From the NCBI RefSeq assembly GCF_000004195.4, contig NC_030677.2, forward strand, positions 203,578,497-203,642,496: a stretch of 64,000 nt of DNA, given 5' to 3'. Numbering within the stretch: position 1 is the first letter of the stretch; every line of letters starts with the position of its first letter. Positions 1-10,878 of this stretch are shown piece by piece. Source of the DNA: Xenopus tropicalis (Eukaryota; Chordata; Amphibia; Anura; Pipidae). Position numbers and translations under genes: made by a program. The notes below the pieces were generated by a model that was given only the letters and a program-made list of their open reading frames with translations, made no database searches and had not been told where the DNA came from.

Positions 1-231
1 TGTACTGGGGAGACTCTGTACCTGCATAACTGGGAACCAGTGCCTGTACTGGGGAGACTCTGTACCTGCGTAACTGGGAACCAGTGCCTGTACTGGGGAG
101 ACTCCGCACCTGCGTAACTAGGGACCAGTGTCTGTACTGGGGAGACTCTGTACCTGCGTAACTGGGAACCAGTGCCTGTACTGGGGAGACTCCGCACCTG
201 CGTAACTAGGGACCAGTGTCTGTACTGGGGA
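1..231. repeat. 44-bp minisatellite (about 5 copies, runs off left edge)
   Basis: The monomer TGTACTGGGGAGACTCTGTA plus CCTGCGTAACTGGGAACCAG and TGCC repeats about five times with few substitutions. It is cut by the window start, so the array extends further left. Confidence 0.95.
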
Positions 232-341
232 GGTGGGGGAGGGGGGCTCTTTACCTGTGGTTTTTGAGACCAGTGCCTGCACTGGGGAGAATTGCACCTG
301 TGTAACTGTGGACAAGGCAAGGACTGGCAGTCATTCACTGA

Positions 342-3300
342 CAAATGACAGATTGGCTGCTGTAAGATGCCACAGACACTCACTATTTATTGGGCTGGGG
401 GGGGGGGCTGTTTGTGCCTCTGGGTACTGGGAATGCCAGGGGGGCTGTAAGGTGCCACAGACAGTCACTATTTATTGGGCTGGAGGGACTGTTTGTGCCT
501 CTGGGTACTGGGAATGCCAGGGGGGCTGTAAGGTGCCACAGACAGTCACTATTTATTGGGCTGGGGGGGGCTGTTTGTGCCTCTGGGTACTGGGAATGCC
601 AGGGGGGCTGTAAGGTGCCACAGACAGTCACTATTTATTGGGCTGGGGGGGGCTGTTTGTGCCTCTGGGTACTGGGAATGCCAGGGGGGCTGTAAGGTGG
701 CACAGACAATCACTATTTATTGGGCTGGGGGGGCTGTTTGTGCCTCTGGGTACTGGGAATGCCAGGGGGGCTGTAAGGTGCCACAGACAGTCACTATTTA
801 TTGGGCTGGGGGGCTGTTTGTGCCTCTGGGTACTGGGAATGCCAGGGGGGCTGTAAGGTGCCACAGACAGTCACTATTTATTGGGCTGGGGGGGCTGTTT
901 GTGCCTCTGGGTACTGGGAATGCCAGGGGGGCTGTAAGGTGCCACAGCCAGTCACTATTTATTGGGCTGGGGGGGGGCTGTTTGTGCCTCTGGGTACTGG
1001 GAATGCCAGGGGGGCTGTAAGGTGCCACAGACAGTCACTATTTATTGGGCTGGGGGGGCTGTTTGTGCCTCTGGGTACTGGGAATGCCAGGGGGGCTGTA
1101 AGGTGCCACAGACAGTCACTATTTATTGGGCTGGGGGGGCTGTTTGTGCCTCTGGGTACTGGGAATGCCAGGGGGGCTGTAAGGTGCCACAGACAGTCAC
1201 TATTTATTGGGCTGGGGGGCTGTTTGTGCCTCTGGGTACTGGGAATGCCAGGGGGGCTGTAAGGTGCCACAGACAGTCACTATTTATTGGGCTGGGGGGG
1301 CTGTTTGTGCCTCTGGGTACTGGGAATGCCAGGGGGGCTGTAAGGTGCCACAGCCAGTCACTATTTATTGGGCTGGGGGGGGGCTGTTTGTGCCTCTGGG
1401 TACTGGGAATGCCAGGGGGGCTGTAAGGTGCCACAGACAGTCACTATTTATTGGGCTGGGGGGGCTGTTTGTGCCTCTGGGTACTGGGAATGCCAGGGGG
1501 GCTGTAAGGTGCCACAGACAGTCACTATTTATTGGGCTGGGGGGCTGTTTGTGCCTCTGGGTACTGGGAATGCCAGGGGGGCTGTAAGGTGCCACAGACA
1601 GTCACTATTTATTGGGCTGGGGGGGCTGTTTGTGCCTCTGGGTACTGGGAATGCCAGGGGGGCTGTAAGGTGCCACAGCCAGTCACTATTTATTGGGCTG
1701 GGGGGGGGCTGTTTGTGCCTCTGGGTACTGGGAATGCCAGGGGGGCTGTAAGGTGCCACAGACAGTCACTATTTATTGGGCTGGAGGGACTGTTTGTGCC
1801 TCTGGGTACTGGGAATGCCAGGGGGGCTGTAAGGTGCCACAGACAGTCACTATTTATTGGGCTGGGGGGGGCTGTTTGTGCCTCTGGGTACTGGGAATGC
1901 CAGGGGGGCTGTAAGGTGCCACAGACAGTCACTATTTATTGGGCTGGGGGGGGCTGTTTGTGCCTCTGGGTACTGGGAATGCCAGGGGGGCTGTACGGTG
2001 CCACAGACAGTCACTATTTATTGGGCTGGGGGGGCTGTTTGTGCCTCTGGGTACTGGGAATGCCAGGGGGGCTGTAAGGTGCCACAGACAGTCACTATTT
2101 ATTGGGCTGGGGGGCTGTTTGTGCCTCTGGGTACTGGGAATGCCAGGGGGGCTGTAAGGTGCCACAGACAGTCACTATTTATTGGGCTGGGGGGGCTGTT
2201 TGTGCCTCTGGGTACTGGGAATGCCAGGGGGGCTGTAAGGTGCCACAGCCAGTCACTATTTATTGGGCTGGGGGGGGGGCTGTTTGTGCCTCTGGGTACT
2301 GGGAATGCCAGGGGGGCTGTAAGGTGCCACAGACAGTCACTATTTATTGGGCTGGGGGGGGGGGCTGTTTGTGCCTCTGGGTACTGGGAATGCCAGGGGG
2401 GCTGTAAGGTGCCACAGACAGTCACTATTTATTGGGCTGGGGGGGGCTGTTTGTGCCTCTGGGTACTGGGAATGCCAGGGGGGCTGTAAGGTGGCACAGA
2501 CAATCACTATTTATTGGGCTGGGGGGGGCTGTTTGTGCCTCTGGGTACTGGGAATGCCAGGGGGGCTGTAAGGTGCCACAGACAGTCACTATTTATTGGG
2601 CTGGGGGGGCTGTTTGTGCCTCTGGGTACTGGGAATGCCAGGGGGGCTGTAAGGTGGCACAGACAATCACTATTTATTGGGCTGGGGGGGGCTGTTTGTG
2701 CCTCTGGGTACTGGGAATGCCAGGGGGGCTGTAAGGTGCGACAGACAGTCACTATTTATTGGGCTTTGGGGGGGGGGGGCTGTTTGTGCCTCTGGGTACT
2801 GGGAATGCCAGGGGGGCTGTAAGGTGCCACAGACAGTCACTATTTATTGGGCTGGGGGTGGGGGCTGTTTGTGCCTCTGGGTACTGGGAATGCCAGGGGG
2901 GCTGTAAGGTGCCACAGACAGTCACTATTTATTGGGCTGGGGGGGCTGTTTGTGCCTCTGGGTACTGGGAATGCCAGGGGGGCTGTAAGGTGCCACAGAC
3001 AGTCACTATTTATTGGGCTGGGGGGGGGCTGTTTGTGCCTCTGGGTACTGGGAATGCCAGGGGGCTGTAAGGTGCCACAGACAGTCACTATTTATTGGGC
3101 TGGTGGGGGCTGCTTGTGCCTCTGGGTACTGGGAATGCCAGGGGGACTGTAAGGTGCCACAGACAGTCACTATTTATTGGGCTGGGGGGGCTGTTTGTGC
3201 CTCTGGGTACTGGGAATGCCAGGGGGGCTGTAAGGTGCCAGAGACACTCACTATTTATTGGGCTGGGGGGGGGGGGGCTGTTTGGGCCTCTGTGCACTTG
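342..3300. repeat. 82-bp G-rich minisatellite, about 36 copies
   Basis: The monomer carries GGCTGTTTGTGCCTCTGGGT, ACTGGGAATGCCAGGGGGGC, TGTAAGGTGCCACAGACAGT and CACTATTTATTGGGCT, then a G-run of 5-12. Copies differ mainly in G-run length and a few diagnostic bases (ACAGCCAGT, GGCACAGACAATC). Blocks of 4-5 monomers are themselves duplicated: 798-1203, 1204-1528 and 1529 onward start with the same variant series. Open frames through this block on both strands come from the repeat and are not genes. Confidence 0.97.
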
Positions 3301-3433
3301 AAATGCCAGGGCCTATTTTGAATCGCAGTCCGGACCTCCTGGACCAGTGCCTGTACCTCCAGTACAGTAAACTTTGTACCTGTGTAACTGAGGACCAGGC
3401 CTGTACTGGGGAGACACTGTACCTGGGGCAGTG

Positions 3434-3955
3434 CATAACTGGGGGAACTCTGTAGCTGGGTGCAGTGTAACTGGGGGAACTCTGTAGCTGGGTGCAGTGT
3501 AACTGGGGGAACTCTGTAGCTGGGTGCAGTGTAACTGGGGGAACTCTGTAGCTGGGTGCAGTGTAACTGGGGGAACTCTGTAGCTGGGTGCAGTGTAACT
3601 GGGGGAACTCTGTAGCTGGGTGCAGTGTAACTGGGGGAACTCTGTAGCTGGGTGCAGTGTAACTGGGGGAACTCTGTAGCTGGGTGCAGTGTAACTGGGG
3701 GAACTCTGTACCTGGGTGCAGTGTAACTGGGGGAACTCTGTAGCTGGGTGCAGTGTAACTGGGGGAACTCTATAGCTGGGTGCAGTGTAACTGGGGGAAC
3801 TCTGTAGCTGGGTGCAGTGTAACTGGGGGAACTCTGTACCTGGGTGCAGTGTAACTGGGGGAACTATGTAGCTGGGTGCAGTGTAACTGGGGGAACTCTG
3901 TACCTGGGTGCAGTGTAACTGGGGGAACGCTGTAGCTGGGAGCAGTGTAACTGGG
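3434..3955. repeat. 32-bp minisatellite, about 16 copies
   Basis: The monomer is GGGGGAACTCTGTAGCTGGG plus TGCAGTGTAACT. It is nearly perfect, with scattered CTGTACCTG variants that match the neighbouring 44- and 45-bp families. Positions 3301-3433 between the 82-bp and 32-bp arrays hold degenerate pieces of the same motif. Confidence 0.97.
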
Positions 3956-4063
3956 ACCCAGACTGTTGTATGAAACTGAGAACCACTGGGGGCCCTGTAT
4001 CAGGACCAGTGTATAACAGGGTGTTAGGAAAACAATTGACCTGAGGCCACTGTGTATCTTACG

Positions 4064-4193
4064 CAGCGGTTCTCAACGATAGGAGATTTCAACGATTTCC
4101 GATGGTCTTAGGAATAATTTTATGGTTGGGGGTCACCACAACATGAGGAACTGTGTTAAAGGGTCGCGGCATTAGGAAGGTTTAGAACCACTG
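4064..4193. mobile_element. SPIN-family hAT MITE (non-autonomous)
   Basis: The element begins CAGCGGTTCTCAAC and ends GGTTTAGAACCACTG, which are inverted ends typical of SPIN (SPACE INVADERS) hAT transposons. It contains the well-known internal stretch TTATGGTTGGGGGTCACCAC followed by AACATGAGGAAC and GGGTCGCGGCATTAGGAAGG. At 130 bp it is an internally deleted copy. The flanking octamers ATCTTACG (4056-4063) and ATCTAGGG (4194-4201) may be a decayed 8-bp target duplication. SPIN elements are known for patchy, horizontally acquired distribution in tetrapods, including Xenopus. Confidence 0.88.
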
Positions 4194-4244
4194 ATCTAGG
4201 GTGTGGGGAAGAGACTATACAGTATATATGGCTAGTGTGGGACA

Positions 4245-5272
4245 TAGGGGCAGTGTGTAACTGGGTTAGTACTGGGGATACCCTGTACCTGCGGGCAGCG
4301 TGTAACTGGGTCAGCACTGGGGATACCCTGTACCTGTGGGCAGTGTGTAACTGGGTTAGTACTGGGGATACCCTGTACCTGCGGGTAGTGTGTAACTGGG
4401 TCAGTACTGGGGATACCCTGTAACTGCGGGCAGTGTGTAACTGGGTCAGCACTGGGGATACCCTGTACCTGCGGGCAGCGTGTAACTGGGTTAGTACTGG
4501 GGATACCCTGTACCTGCGGGCAGTGTGTAACTGGGTTAGTACTGGGGATACCCTGTACCTGCGGGTAGTGTGTAACTGGGTCAGTACTGGGGATACCCTG
4601 TACCTGCAGGCAGTGTGTAACTGGGTCACTACTGGGGATACCCTGTACCTGCGGGCAGCGTGTAACTGGGTCAGCACTGGGGATACCCTGTACCTGCGGG
4701 CAGTGTGTAACTGGGTCAGCACTGGGGATACCCTGTACCTGCGGGCAGCGTGTAACTGGGTTAGCACTGTGGATACCCTGTACCTGCGGGCAGCGTGTAA
4801 CTGGGTCAGCACTGGGGATACCCTGTACCTGCGGGCAGCGTGTAACTGGGTTAGTACTGGGGATACCCTGTACCTGCGGGCAGCGTGTAACTGGGTCAGC
4901 ACTGGGGATACCCTGTACCTGCGGGCAGCGTGTAACTGGGTTAGTACTGGGGATACCCTGTACCTGCGGGCAGCGTGTAACTGGGTCAGCACTGGGGATA
5001 CCCTGTACCTGCGGGCAGCGTGTAACTGGGTTAGTACTGGGGATACCCTGTACCTGCGGGCAGCGTGTAACTGGGTTAGTACTGGGGATACCCTGTACCT
5101 GCGGGCAGTGTGTAACTGGGTTAGTACTGGGGATACCCTGTACCTGCGGGCAGTGTGTAACTGGGTTAGTACTGGGGATACCCTGTACCTGCGGGCAGCG
5201 TGTAACTGGGTTAGTACTGGGGATACCCTGTACCTGCGGGCAGTGTGTAACTGGGTTAGTACTGGGGATATG
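4245..5272. repeat. 45-bp minisatellite, about 23 copies
   Basis: The monomer joins GGGATACCCTGTACCTGCGG, GCAGCGTGTAACTGGGTTAG and TACTG. Variants (GTCAGCACTG versus GTTAGTACTG; GCAGCG versus GCAGTG) alternate in places, giving a partial 90-bp higher-order period. Because 45 is a multiple of three, both strands show long open frames (a 15-residue repeat), which are artefacts of monomer length. Confidence 0.97.
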
Positions 5273-5277
5273 AATAG

Positions 5278-5893
5278 GAGAGGGCCCGAATAGAAGGATA
5301 AGTTATAAAAAGTAACTGCAATAATAGCAAAGCAATAGTTTTTGGCTATCAGTGACCCCCATTTAAAAGCTGGAGAAAGGCAAATAATTAAAAAGAACTA
5401 TAAAAAAAGACAAGTTGCAAAGTTGCTAGGGATAAGGATATGAGGATAAGGCATTCTTTAACCTATTAAGTAATAGTATGTTATAGAATGGCCAATTCTA
5501 AGCAACTTTGTTTAAAAAAATTGTTTAATTTGTTATTGTTTTTGAATCATTCCCCTTCTTTTTCCAAAATCTGCAGTTTTGAAATGGGGGGGTCACTGAC
5601 CCCAGCAGTGAAAAAACTATTGCTCTGTGAGGTAACAATTGTATTGTTATTGCTACGTTTTATTATGTTTCTATTCAGTCCCCCTACTATTTATATACCA
5701 GTCTCTCATCCAAACCACTCCCTGGTTGCTAAGGTAACTTGGACCCTAGCGACCAAATAGCTGCTGAAACTCCAAACGGAAGAGCTCCTGAACTGAAAAT
5801 GAAATAACTAAAAAACTACAAATAATTAAAAAAAAAATTGCAAATTGTCTCAGAATATTACTCTCTATATCATACTTAAAGTTAACTCAAAGG
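5278..5893. mobile_element. T2-type MITE, degraded
   Basis: This matches the abundant frog repeat seen eight more times in the window: GAATAGGAGAGGGCC, AAAAAGTAAC, TTTTTGGCT, CAGTGACCCCCATTT, TTGCAAAGTTGCTAGG. The palindromic second half ends TTAACTCAAAGGTGACC. Diverged ends and an internal rearrangement near 5470 suggest two adjoining halves. Confidence 0.75.
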
Positions 5894-6104
5894 TGACCTA
5901 GCTAAAGAGGAATGGCATGCGTGTGGGCGGCACTGCCTCACTGGTACCGGTTCCTCTTTCGGTGCCCTTAGGAAAGTACTTTTGCCCTCTCGGGGCAGTT
6001 TAAGAGGAATTTAATTGAAGAGGAAGCGCTTAGAGACAATACCAGTGTATAGCTCCATTTAAACTACATAAAGCTTCATTTCAAAGTCTGATACAAGTCA
6101 GTCA

Positions 6105-6205
6105 GTTCATTGGGGGCAGTGGGATTTACCTTCAGTTGTTTAATTCATTGGGGGCAGTGGGATTTACCTTCAGTTGTTTAATTCATTGGGGGTCAGTGGG
6201 TTTGT
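6105..6205. repeat. 38-bp tandem repeat, 2.4 copies
   Basis: TCATTGGGGGCAGTGGGATT followed by TACCTTCAGTTGTTTAAT occurs twice, with a partial third copy. The rest of 5894-6401 shows no gene; GGGGCCC-rich sequence near 6330-6400 looks like a repeat remnant. Confidence 0.85.
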
Positions 6206-6401
6206 CCCTGCAAAGCTTCTCTGAATTGTGTTTTGTTTGATACTTAAGTTTCTAGGCAAGTTACGTAGTATTCTAAGCAGCTGTTGCAGAAGTTACGTAA
6301 ATTGCGTAACTTTCGCGACGTGATGGGGCCCCTCTAAGAAAGATTTCACGGGGCCCGGTACATTTTTACCCCCTCTACCCCCCTGATGGTGGCCCTGGAT
6401 A

Positions 6402-6486
6402 CAGGTATAGGGTCTGTTATCCGGAAACCCGTTATCCAGAAAGTTCTGAATTTTAGGAAGGCCAACTACCATAGACTACATTTTAA
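6402..6486. mobile_element. end fragment of the ACAGGTATGGG MITE family
   Basis: ATACAGGTATAGGGTCTGTT then ATCCGGAAACCCGTTATCC matches the terminal region of the five larger elements carrying 113-bp repeats. It is truncated where a T2-type MITE begins at 6487. Confidence 0.75.
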
Positions 6487-6768
6487 TTAAAGGGGTAGTT
6501 CACCTTTAAATTAACTTTTAATATAATGTAAGGTGGCTTATTCTGAGACAATTGGCAATTCCAAGTTTTTATTGTTTATTGAGGTTTTTGAATTATATAG
6601 CTTCTTGTTAAGCAGCTCTCCGGTTTGGAATTTTTGGTTGCTAGGGTCCAATTTAACCTACTAACCAGGCAGTGGTTTGAAAGAGTAACATAAATATGAA
6701 TAGAGAAGGGCCTAAACAGAAAGAAAAGTAATAAAGAGTAACAATGACAGGACAATTGTAGCCTCACA
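6487..6768. mobile_element. T2-type MITE, truncated at right
   Basis: It starts TTAAAGGGGTAGTTCACC, the T2 family signature, and proceeds through CAATTGGCAATTCC and AGCAGCTCTCCGGTTTGG to TTGTAGCCTCAC. There it is broken by a different GC-richer repeat. Confidence 0.8.
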
Positions 6769-7100
6769 CGGCAGATTCTAGCTGCCGATATCAGTCCCTT
6801 AGACCGACTTGGCAATTTATCAGCCCATTTATGGGCACTAATGACGGGCCTGCCCGACTGATATCTGGCCTGAAATCGGGCAGATATCAATTGGGCAGGT
6901 TCAAAAATTTAGTCAGATCGGGGACCACATTGCCTCATCGATGCGGTCCCCGAAATGACTGCGCCTATACCCGTCGTTCTAATTCGATTGTTTGGCCCCA
7001 GGGCCAAACGACTGAATTAGCCCGATATGGCCAAGCCGTAGGTGGGGATATCGGGAGAAAATCCGCTCGCTTGGCCACCTCTAGCATGACTTTTGCAGCA
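6769..7100. mobile_element. palindrome-rich MITE fragment (GATATC family)
   Basis: Repeated short palindromes such as GCCGATATCAG, GGGCAGATATCA, CGATGCGGTCCCC and TTTGGCCCCAGGGCCAAA suggest a non-autonomous DNA transposon. Related fragments lie at 8085-8205 (TTGGCCCTAGGGCCAGACGA) and 16090-16245. The ends are not clear. Positions 7101-8084 hold no recognisable feature; the open frames there have no known domains. Confidence 0.5.
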
Positions 7101-8084
7101 ACTTTGCGTGACTTTGGAAAACTGAAGCAATGCGAAGGGCCTTTCCCCCAGTGACTCCTATTGTTGGCTGTGGAAAGGCATTTCGGAGAGGGCGACTAAC
7201 ATGCTCCATGGGGCATTAGCCATAGTCCAGTCTGACCCTGCTTGTAATAAATCCATAATTATCTATTAGTTTCAGATCTGAAGGTAGAGGAAGATAAAGA
7301 TAATCTGACTATGTCACCTCCATCACCGTGTCACCACAGACACAGACATTTTCAGTCACAGATTAACCACAAAATCATCTGTGCTGTCGGCACGCTATCT
7401 AAAGTCTCATTTTGTGCTGTACCAAGCCATATCAGAGCAGCGCTAAATTCTGCACTCTGCAGGGAGTTTTTTGGGGACTATAAAAAGAATCATTACTCTG
7501 GTATATGTTGGGCTTTTTCCACAATAATTCCACAATACTGTGCAACTTCACAAAACACAGACATGATAACATTTGCATTGTGCTCTTCATTTAAAGGGCA
7601 ATAAACATGGCAAAAGTGGGTGCTTGTGGGAAAGGGCTGGAGTGCTAGCCCATAGGTACATATGGCAGTGAATGCCACTAATGGAGGAAACCTAAAGGTA
7701 ACAAGGGGGTGCAGTAGAGATTTAACGAGGCAAACGTTGCAGCCCACGGGATGCTGAATTGCAGAAGCCATTACTTGTCCTGTAGCAGCGCCCATTTGCA
7801 TAATTTGGTTATTATGGCTGCCAGAATTCCATTCTCATGATTAGCTCTACTAATTATTTGCGGCACTGCACACGCAGCTATTCAGTAAATCCCTGTGGTA
7901 AGAACAAGCAGTTCCGACTTCTGCAGCCCACTCAGAGGAAACAACGGCCATCAAAATGCCCTTCCCCTCGTGACTTCAGTTCCCAGGAAGGGTAAAGTGA
8001 GATAAGTGAGCCTTTCTGCTCTAAAATCCCTAAAACAACTCTAAACAGCCTCCAAAATGACATACTATACACCTTGTTGTAATT

Positions 8085-8205
8085 CATTTGATTGGCCCTA
8101 GGGCCAGACGATTGAATTAGCCCTGATATTGGCATATCAGGAGAAGATCCGCTTGTTTGTCGGCCTCACCAGGCAAGTGGATCTTAATGTGTATGGCCAC
8201 CATAA
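8085..8205. mobile_element. fragment of the same GATATC-rich MITE family
   Basis: TTGGCCCTAGGGCCAGACGA, TTGAATTAGCCCTGATAT and a terminal GTGTATGGCCACCATAA resemble the element at 6769. Positions 8206-8520 show no further feature. Confidence 0.5.
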
Positions 8206-8553
8206 GCTGAACCATTCTGCAGAAGTCAATCACTTCCTTATCCAGCATGAAGCTCCGCCCCCTCTAGTATACTGAGCCTTCCTTCTGCTTTAAAGGAACA
8301 GTAACAACAAAAACTGAAAGTGTTTTAAAGTAATTAAAATATAATGTACTGTTGCTCTGCACTGGTAAAACTAGTCTAGAAATACTACTATAGTTTATAT
8401 AAATAAGTTACCCCGTAGCCAGGGTCTACTGCATAGCGGGACTTTGGGGTGTGTCCAGTAACTGCAGAGGGGTGGGGCCAAAAATGTTGTTTCCAGGTGG
8501 CTTTCAGATGTTACACCTGTATAAAGGGCTAGTTCACCTTTCTTGGTTTGTTA

Positions 8554-8823
8554 TAGGGATGCACCGAATCCAGGATTTGGTTCGGTATACGGCCTTTTTC
8601 GGCAGGGTTTGGATTCGGCCGACTCCATGGTCCTGGCAAATCCAAGTCCTAATTGGCTTATGCTAAATAGGATTTGGAAGGGTTAAAAGTCCGCATGAAC
8701 ATGGACACGGGACATTTGCCCCGTCCAATTAAGATTCGGATTTGGTTCGGTATTAGGCTGAATCCCTTGGATTGGATTCGGGGGTTCGGCCGAACCCAGA
8801 AAACTGGGTTCGGTGCATCCCTA
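8554..8823. mobile_element. hAT MITE with perfect 8-bp target duplication
   Basis: This 270-bp element begins TAGGGATGCACCGAATCC and ends TTCGGTGCATCCCTA (inverted ends). It is flanked by identical octamers GTTTGTTA (8546-8553 and 8824-8831), as expected for hAT insertions. The target was itself a T2-like fragment (AGTTCACCTTTCTTGG before, TTAAATAG after). Degraded relatives occur at 25280-25376, 29163-29350 and 39570-39805. Confidence 0.9.
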
Positions 8824-8867
8824 GTTTGTTATTAAATAGTGTTTTTTTTAAAAAAAGTTACATTTAG

Positions 8868-9190
8868 GGGTTGATTTACCAACACTTGAGTTTGATCTTT
8901 TTTCTCGATTTGTGTTTGTTTTTCGTATTTACTAAAAAAAACTTAAATGTAAAAATTTGCCATCTAAAAACTTGGGAGTTTCTATAGAAGTCAATGGGAG
9001 TTGTGCTAGGCAAAGTCAAGCCAAGAGTTTGTAAACTTGAATTATTCGAGGTAGTTGAGGTTTTTTTTTTTTAATCGAACGGGATTTCCTTATTAATAAA
9101 TAAGCGAGCATTTGATATGCAAGTTTATTCGATTTAGATAAATAAACTCGAATTCACAAGCTTGAAAATGGCTAAATAAGCCCATGTAAG
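8868..9190. mobile_element. palindromic MITE remnant (GGGGTTGATTTACC end)
   Basis: It opens TTAGGGGTTGATTTACCAAC and closes with CTAAATAAGCCC. The AT-rich interior is full of CTCGAAT/ATTCGA motifs, typical of frog palindromic MITEs related to the element at 13203. Positions 9191-9653 contain another T2-like trace near 9440-9540 and nothing else recognised. Confidence 0.5.
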
Positions 9191-9653
9191 TACATTTTCA
9201 CCGTTTCCCAGGAGCAGCTCATTAGGGTGGGTAGGTGGGTGGGTGCGTCGCTGATAGATTTGATACTGAATTTGATGCTGAATTTGATACATTAGTTACT
9301 GTAACAGCAGCCAGCCCCTACGGACAGTCCCAACTGTTACAACGGATACATTTGTTGCTAATGTTCCGATACTTAGCAGATTTTAACATTGTTTAGAGAA
9401 GGCAACCTGAACTGCCACTGGGAAACGCCAGATAGGGAAGTTAAAGGGAATGTAAATTGTAAACCCCAAAATAAAACTTTTTCTTAAGAAAATGTAATTC
9501 TAAACAAGTTCCAATATACATTAAAGAGAAAATATACCCTGTTTTCGACATGAGCTCATTCAGGCACATAAACACTTTTTTTTTTTTGAACTTCTAGAAA
9601 TAAATATAAATATATTTGTGTATTTTCTACAGAAACATACCTGATTCCATAGA

Positions 9654-9972
9654 TTAAAGCTGGCCATACACATGTTTCGTGCGACCATCCGTCAGATCCG
9701 CCACACACCATTCAGGGCTGAATCGGCAGGTAAGGAGGTAGAAACAATAGGATTTCTACCTCCTTCTGCCGATTCAGCGCTGAAGGGAGATTTTGGTCAG
9801 GCGCCTTCTATGGCGTCCGATCAAAATTTTCAAACTGGTCCAATCGGCGAGTCGGCCGATATCAGCAGCTTCCTGCGATATCGGTCGACTCGCCGACATA
9901 CCATACACGCACTAAATATCGTATGAAACGAGGTTTCGTACGATATTATCAGTGCGTGTATGGCCACCTTTA
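9654..9972. mobile_element. MITE with GGTGGCCATACAC ends and internal hairpins
   Basis: It runs from TTAAAGCTGGCCATACAC to GTGTATGGCCACCTTTAG, an inverted pair. The interior holds two strong hairpins (9717-9778 and 9845-9895). The TTAA/TTAG flanks suggest a TTAA-targeting (T2/Kolobok-like) element. No transposase is encoded. Confidence 0.75.
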
Positions 9973-10114
9973 GAGAAAACCATGATAATATATCTCTCCT
10001 CACAGGGACCAGTTCCACTTCCCACCATCCAAGCTTACACAGTAATGTGACCCTCCTTAGAAGTGATGGATTCTGGGACTTGAAGTCCCCCTGCTTTTTT
10101 TATAGTGGGTGGTG

Positions 10115-10252
10115 CAGGCCCGGATTTGTGGAGAGGCCACAACGGCCCGGGCCTAGGGCGGCATGCACGCTCGCTGCCGCGGGGGAGAAGGTTCGTGTGT
10201 TTGCGTCCAACGGGGGCGGCCTCGGGGCGCCCCAAAGACAAATTCGGCCCTG
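10115..10252. mobile_element. hAT MITE (CAGGSCCGGATTTG ends), 138 bp
   Basis: The inverted ends CAGGCCCGGATTTG and CAAATTCGGCCCTG flank a GC-rich interior. Identical octamers GGGTGGTG at 10107-10114 and 10253-10260 form an exact 8-bp target duplication. It is not a CpG-island exon despite its base composition. Confidence 0.88.
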
Positions 10253-10693
10253 GGGTGGTGCACAGATGCTTTGCAAAGCAGAGAGACTTCAAGACCCAGA
10301 ATCCATCACTTCACAAGGGAACAAGTTATGGGTGGGGTTGCATTTCCCTGTGTGTCTAAGGGATTCTGGGAAATGACTCAGACAAGTATCAGAGGTTTCC
10401 AGCATCCTGGATTAACTGGGAGGCTCCCAAAAATCCCTCCCTCCCCCAAGGTGTCCTGATAGCGTGCTCAGTGAGCGTTCCATGACGACACGCATTGTGC
10501 GCAATGACATCACATTGCACGCGTCCACACCAGATTGGCAGCACACCGTAGCAGTCTCCTGGGAGACAATTTCCCGGGGTTGATATCTCTGAAGTATCGT
10601 GGCTTTGTTTTAGTCTATGTAAAAAGAAAATACATCTATATTTATTTCTGGAAGTTCAGATAGTGTATATGCACCTTTTTACATAAACCTGGC

Positions 10694-10878
10694 TCAGGGT
10701 TGAACTGAGCTGGAGGGACACTGGGAAAAAACCCTGGTGGGCCCCGCCAACCCAGACCCGATCCACACCTGTCACCTGTCACTTCCCTGTTGCTGACAAA
10801 CCCGGCAGGGGAGGGATAGGAGATAGGGGACCCCTGAGGCAGCGTGGTTACCCCCTGGTGGGCCTCGGACACCCCAGA
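10694..10878. mobile_element. degraded hAT MITE related to the CAGGGTCGGACTGG family
   Basis: CAGGGTTGAACTGAGCTGG, GGGACACTGGGAAAA and CCTGGTGGGCCCCGCC resemble the interior and ends of the clean copy at 32175-32476. The ends are too diverged to fix. Positions 10261-10693 and 10879-11457 hold no recognisable gene. Confidence 0.5.

Noticed and set aside
233..3321. Many glycine/cysteine-rich and proline/serine-rich frames
   Set aside because: All are readings of the 82-bp minisatellite with shifting G-run lengths.
4156..5293. Long open frames on both strands (278 and 286 codons) with a 15-residue repeat
   Set aside because: They are produced by a 45-bp (multiple of three) minisatellite without stops in that register; both strands are open at once and no gene signals exist.
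10035..10376. GC-rich segment that could be mbd2 exon 1 or a CpG-island promoter
   Set aside because: It is a 138-bp hAT MITE with an exact 8-bp target duplication and encodes no MBD sequence.
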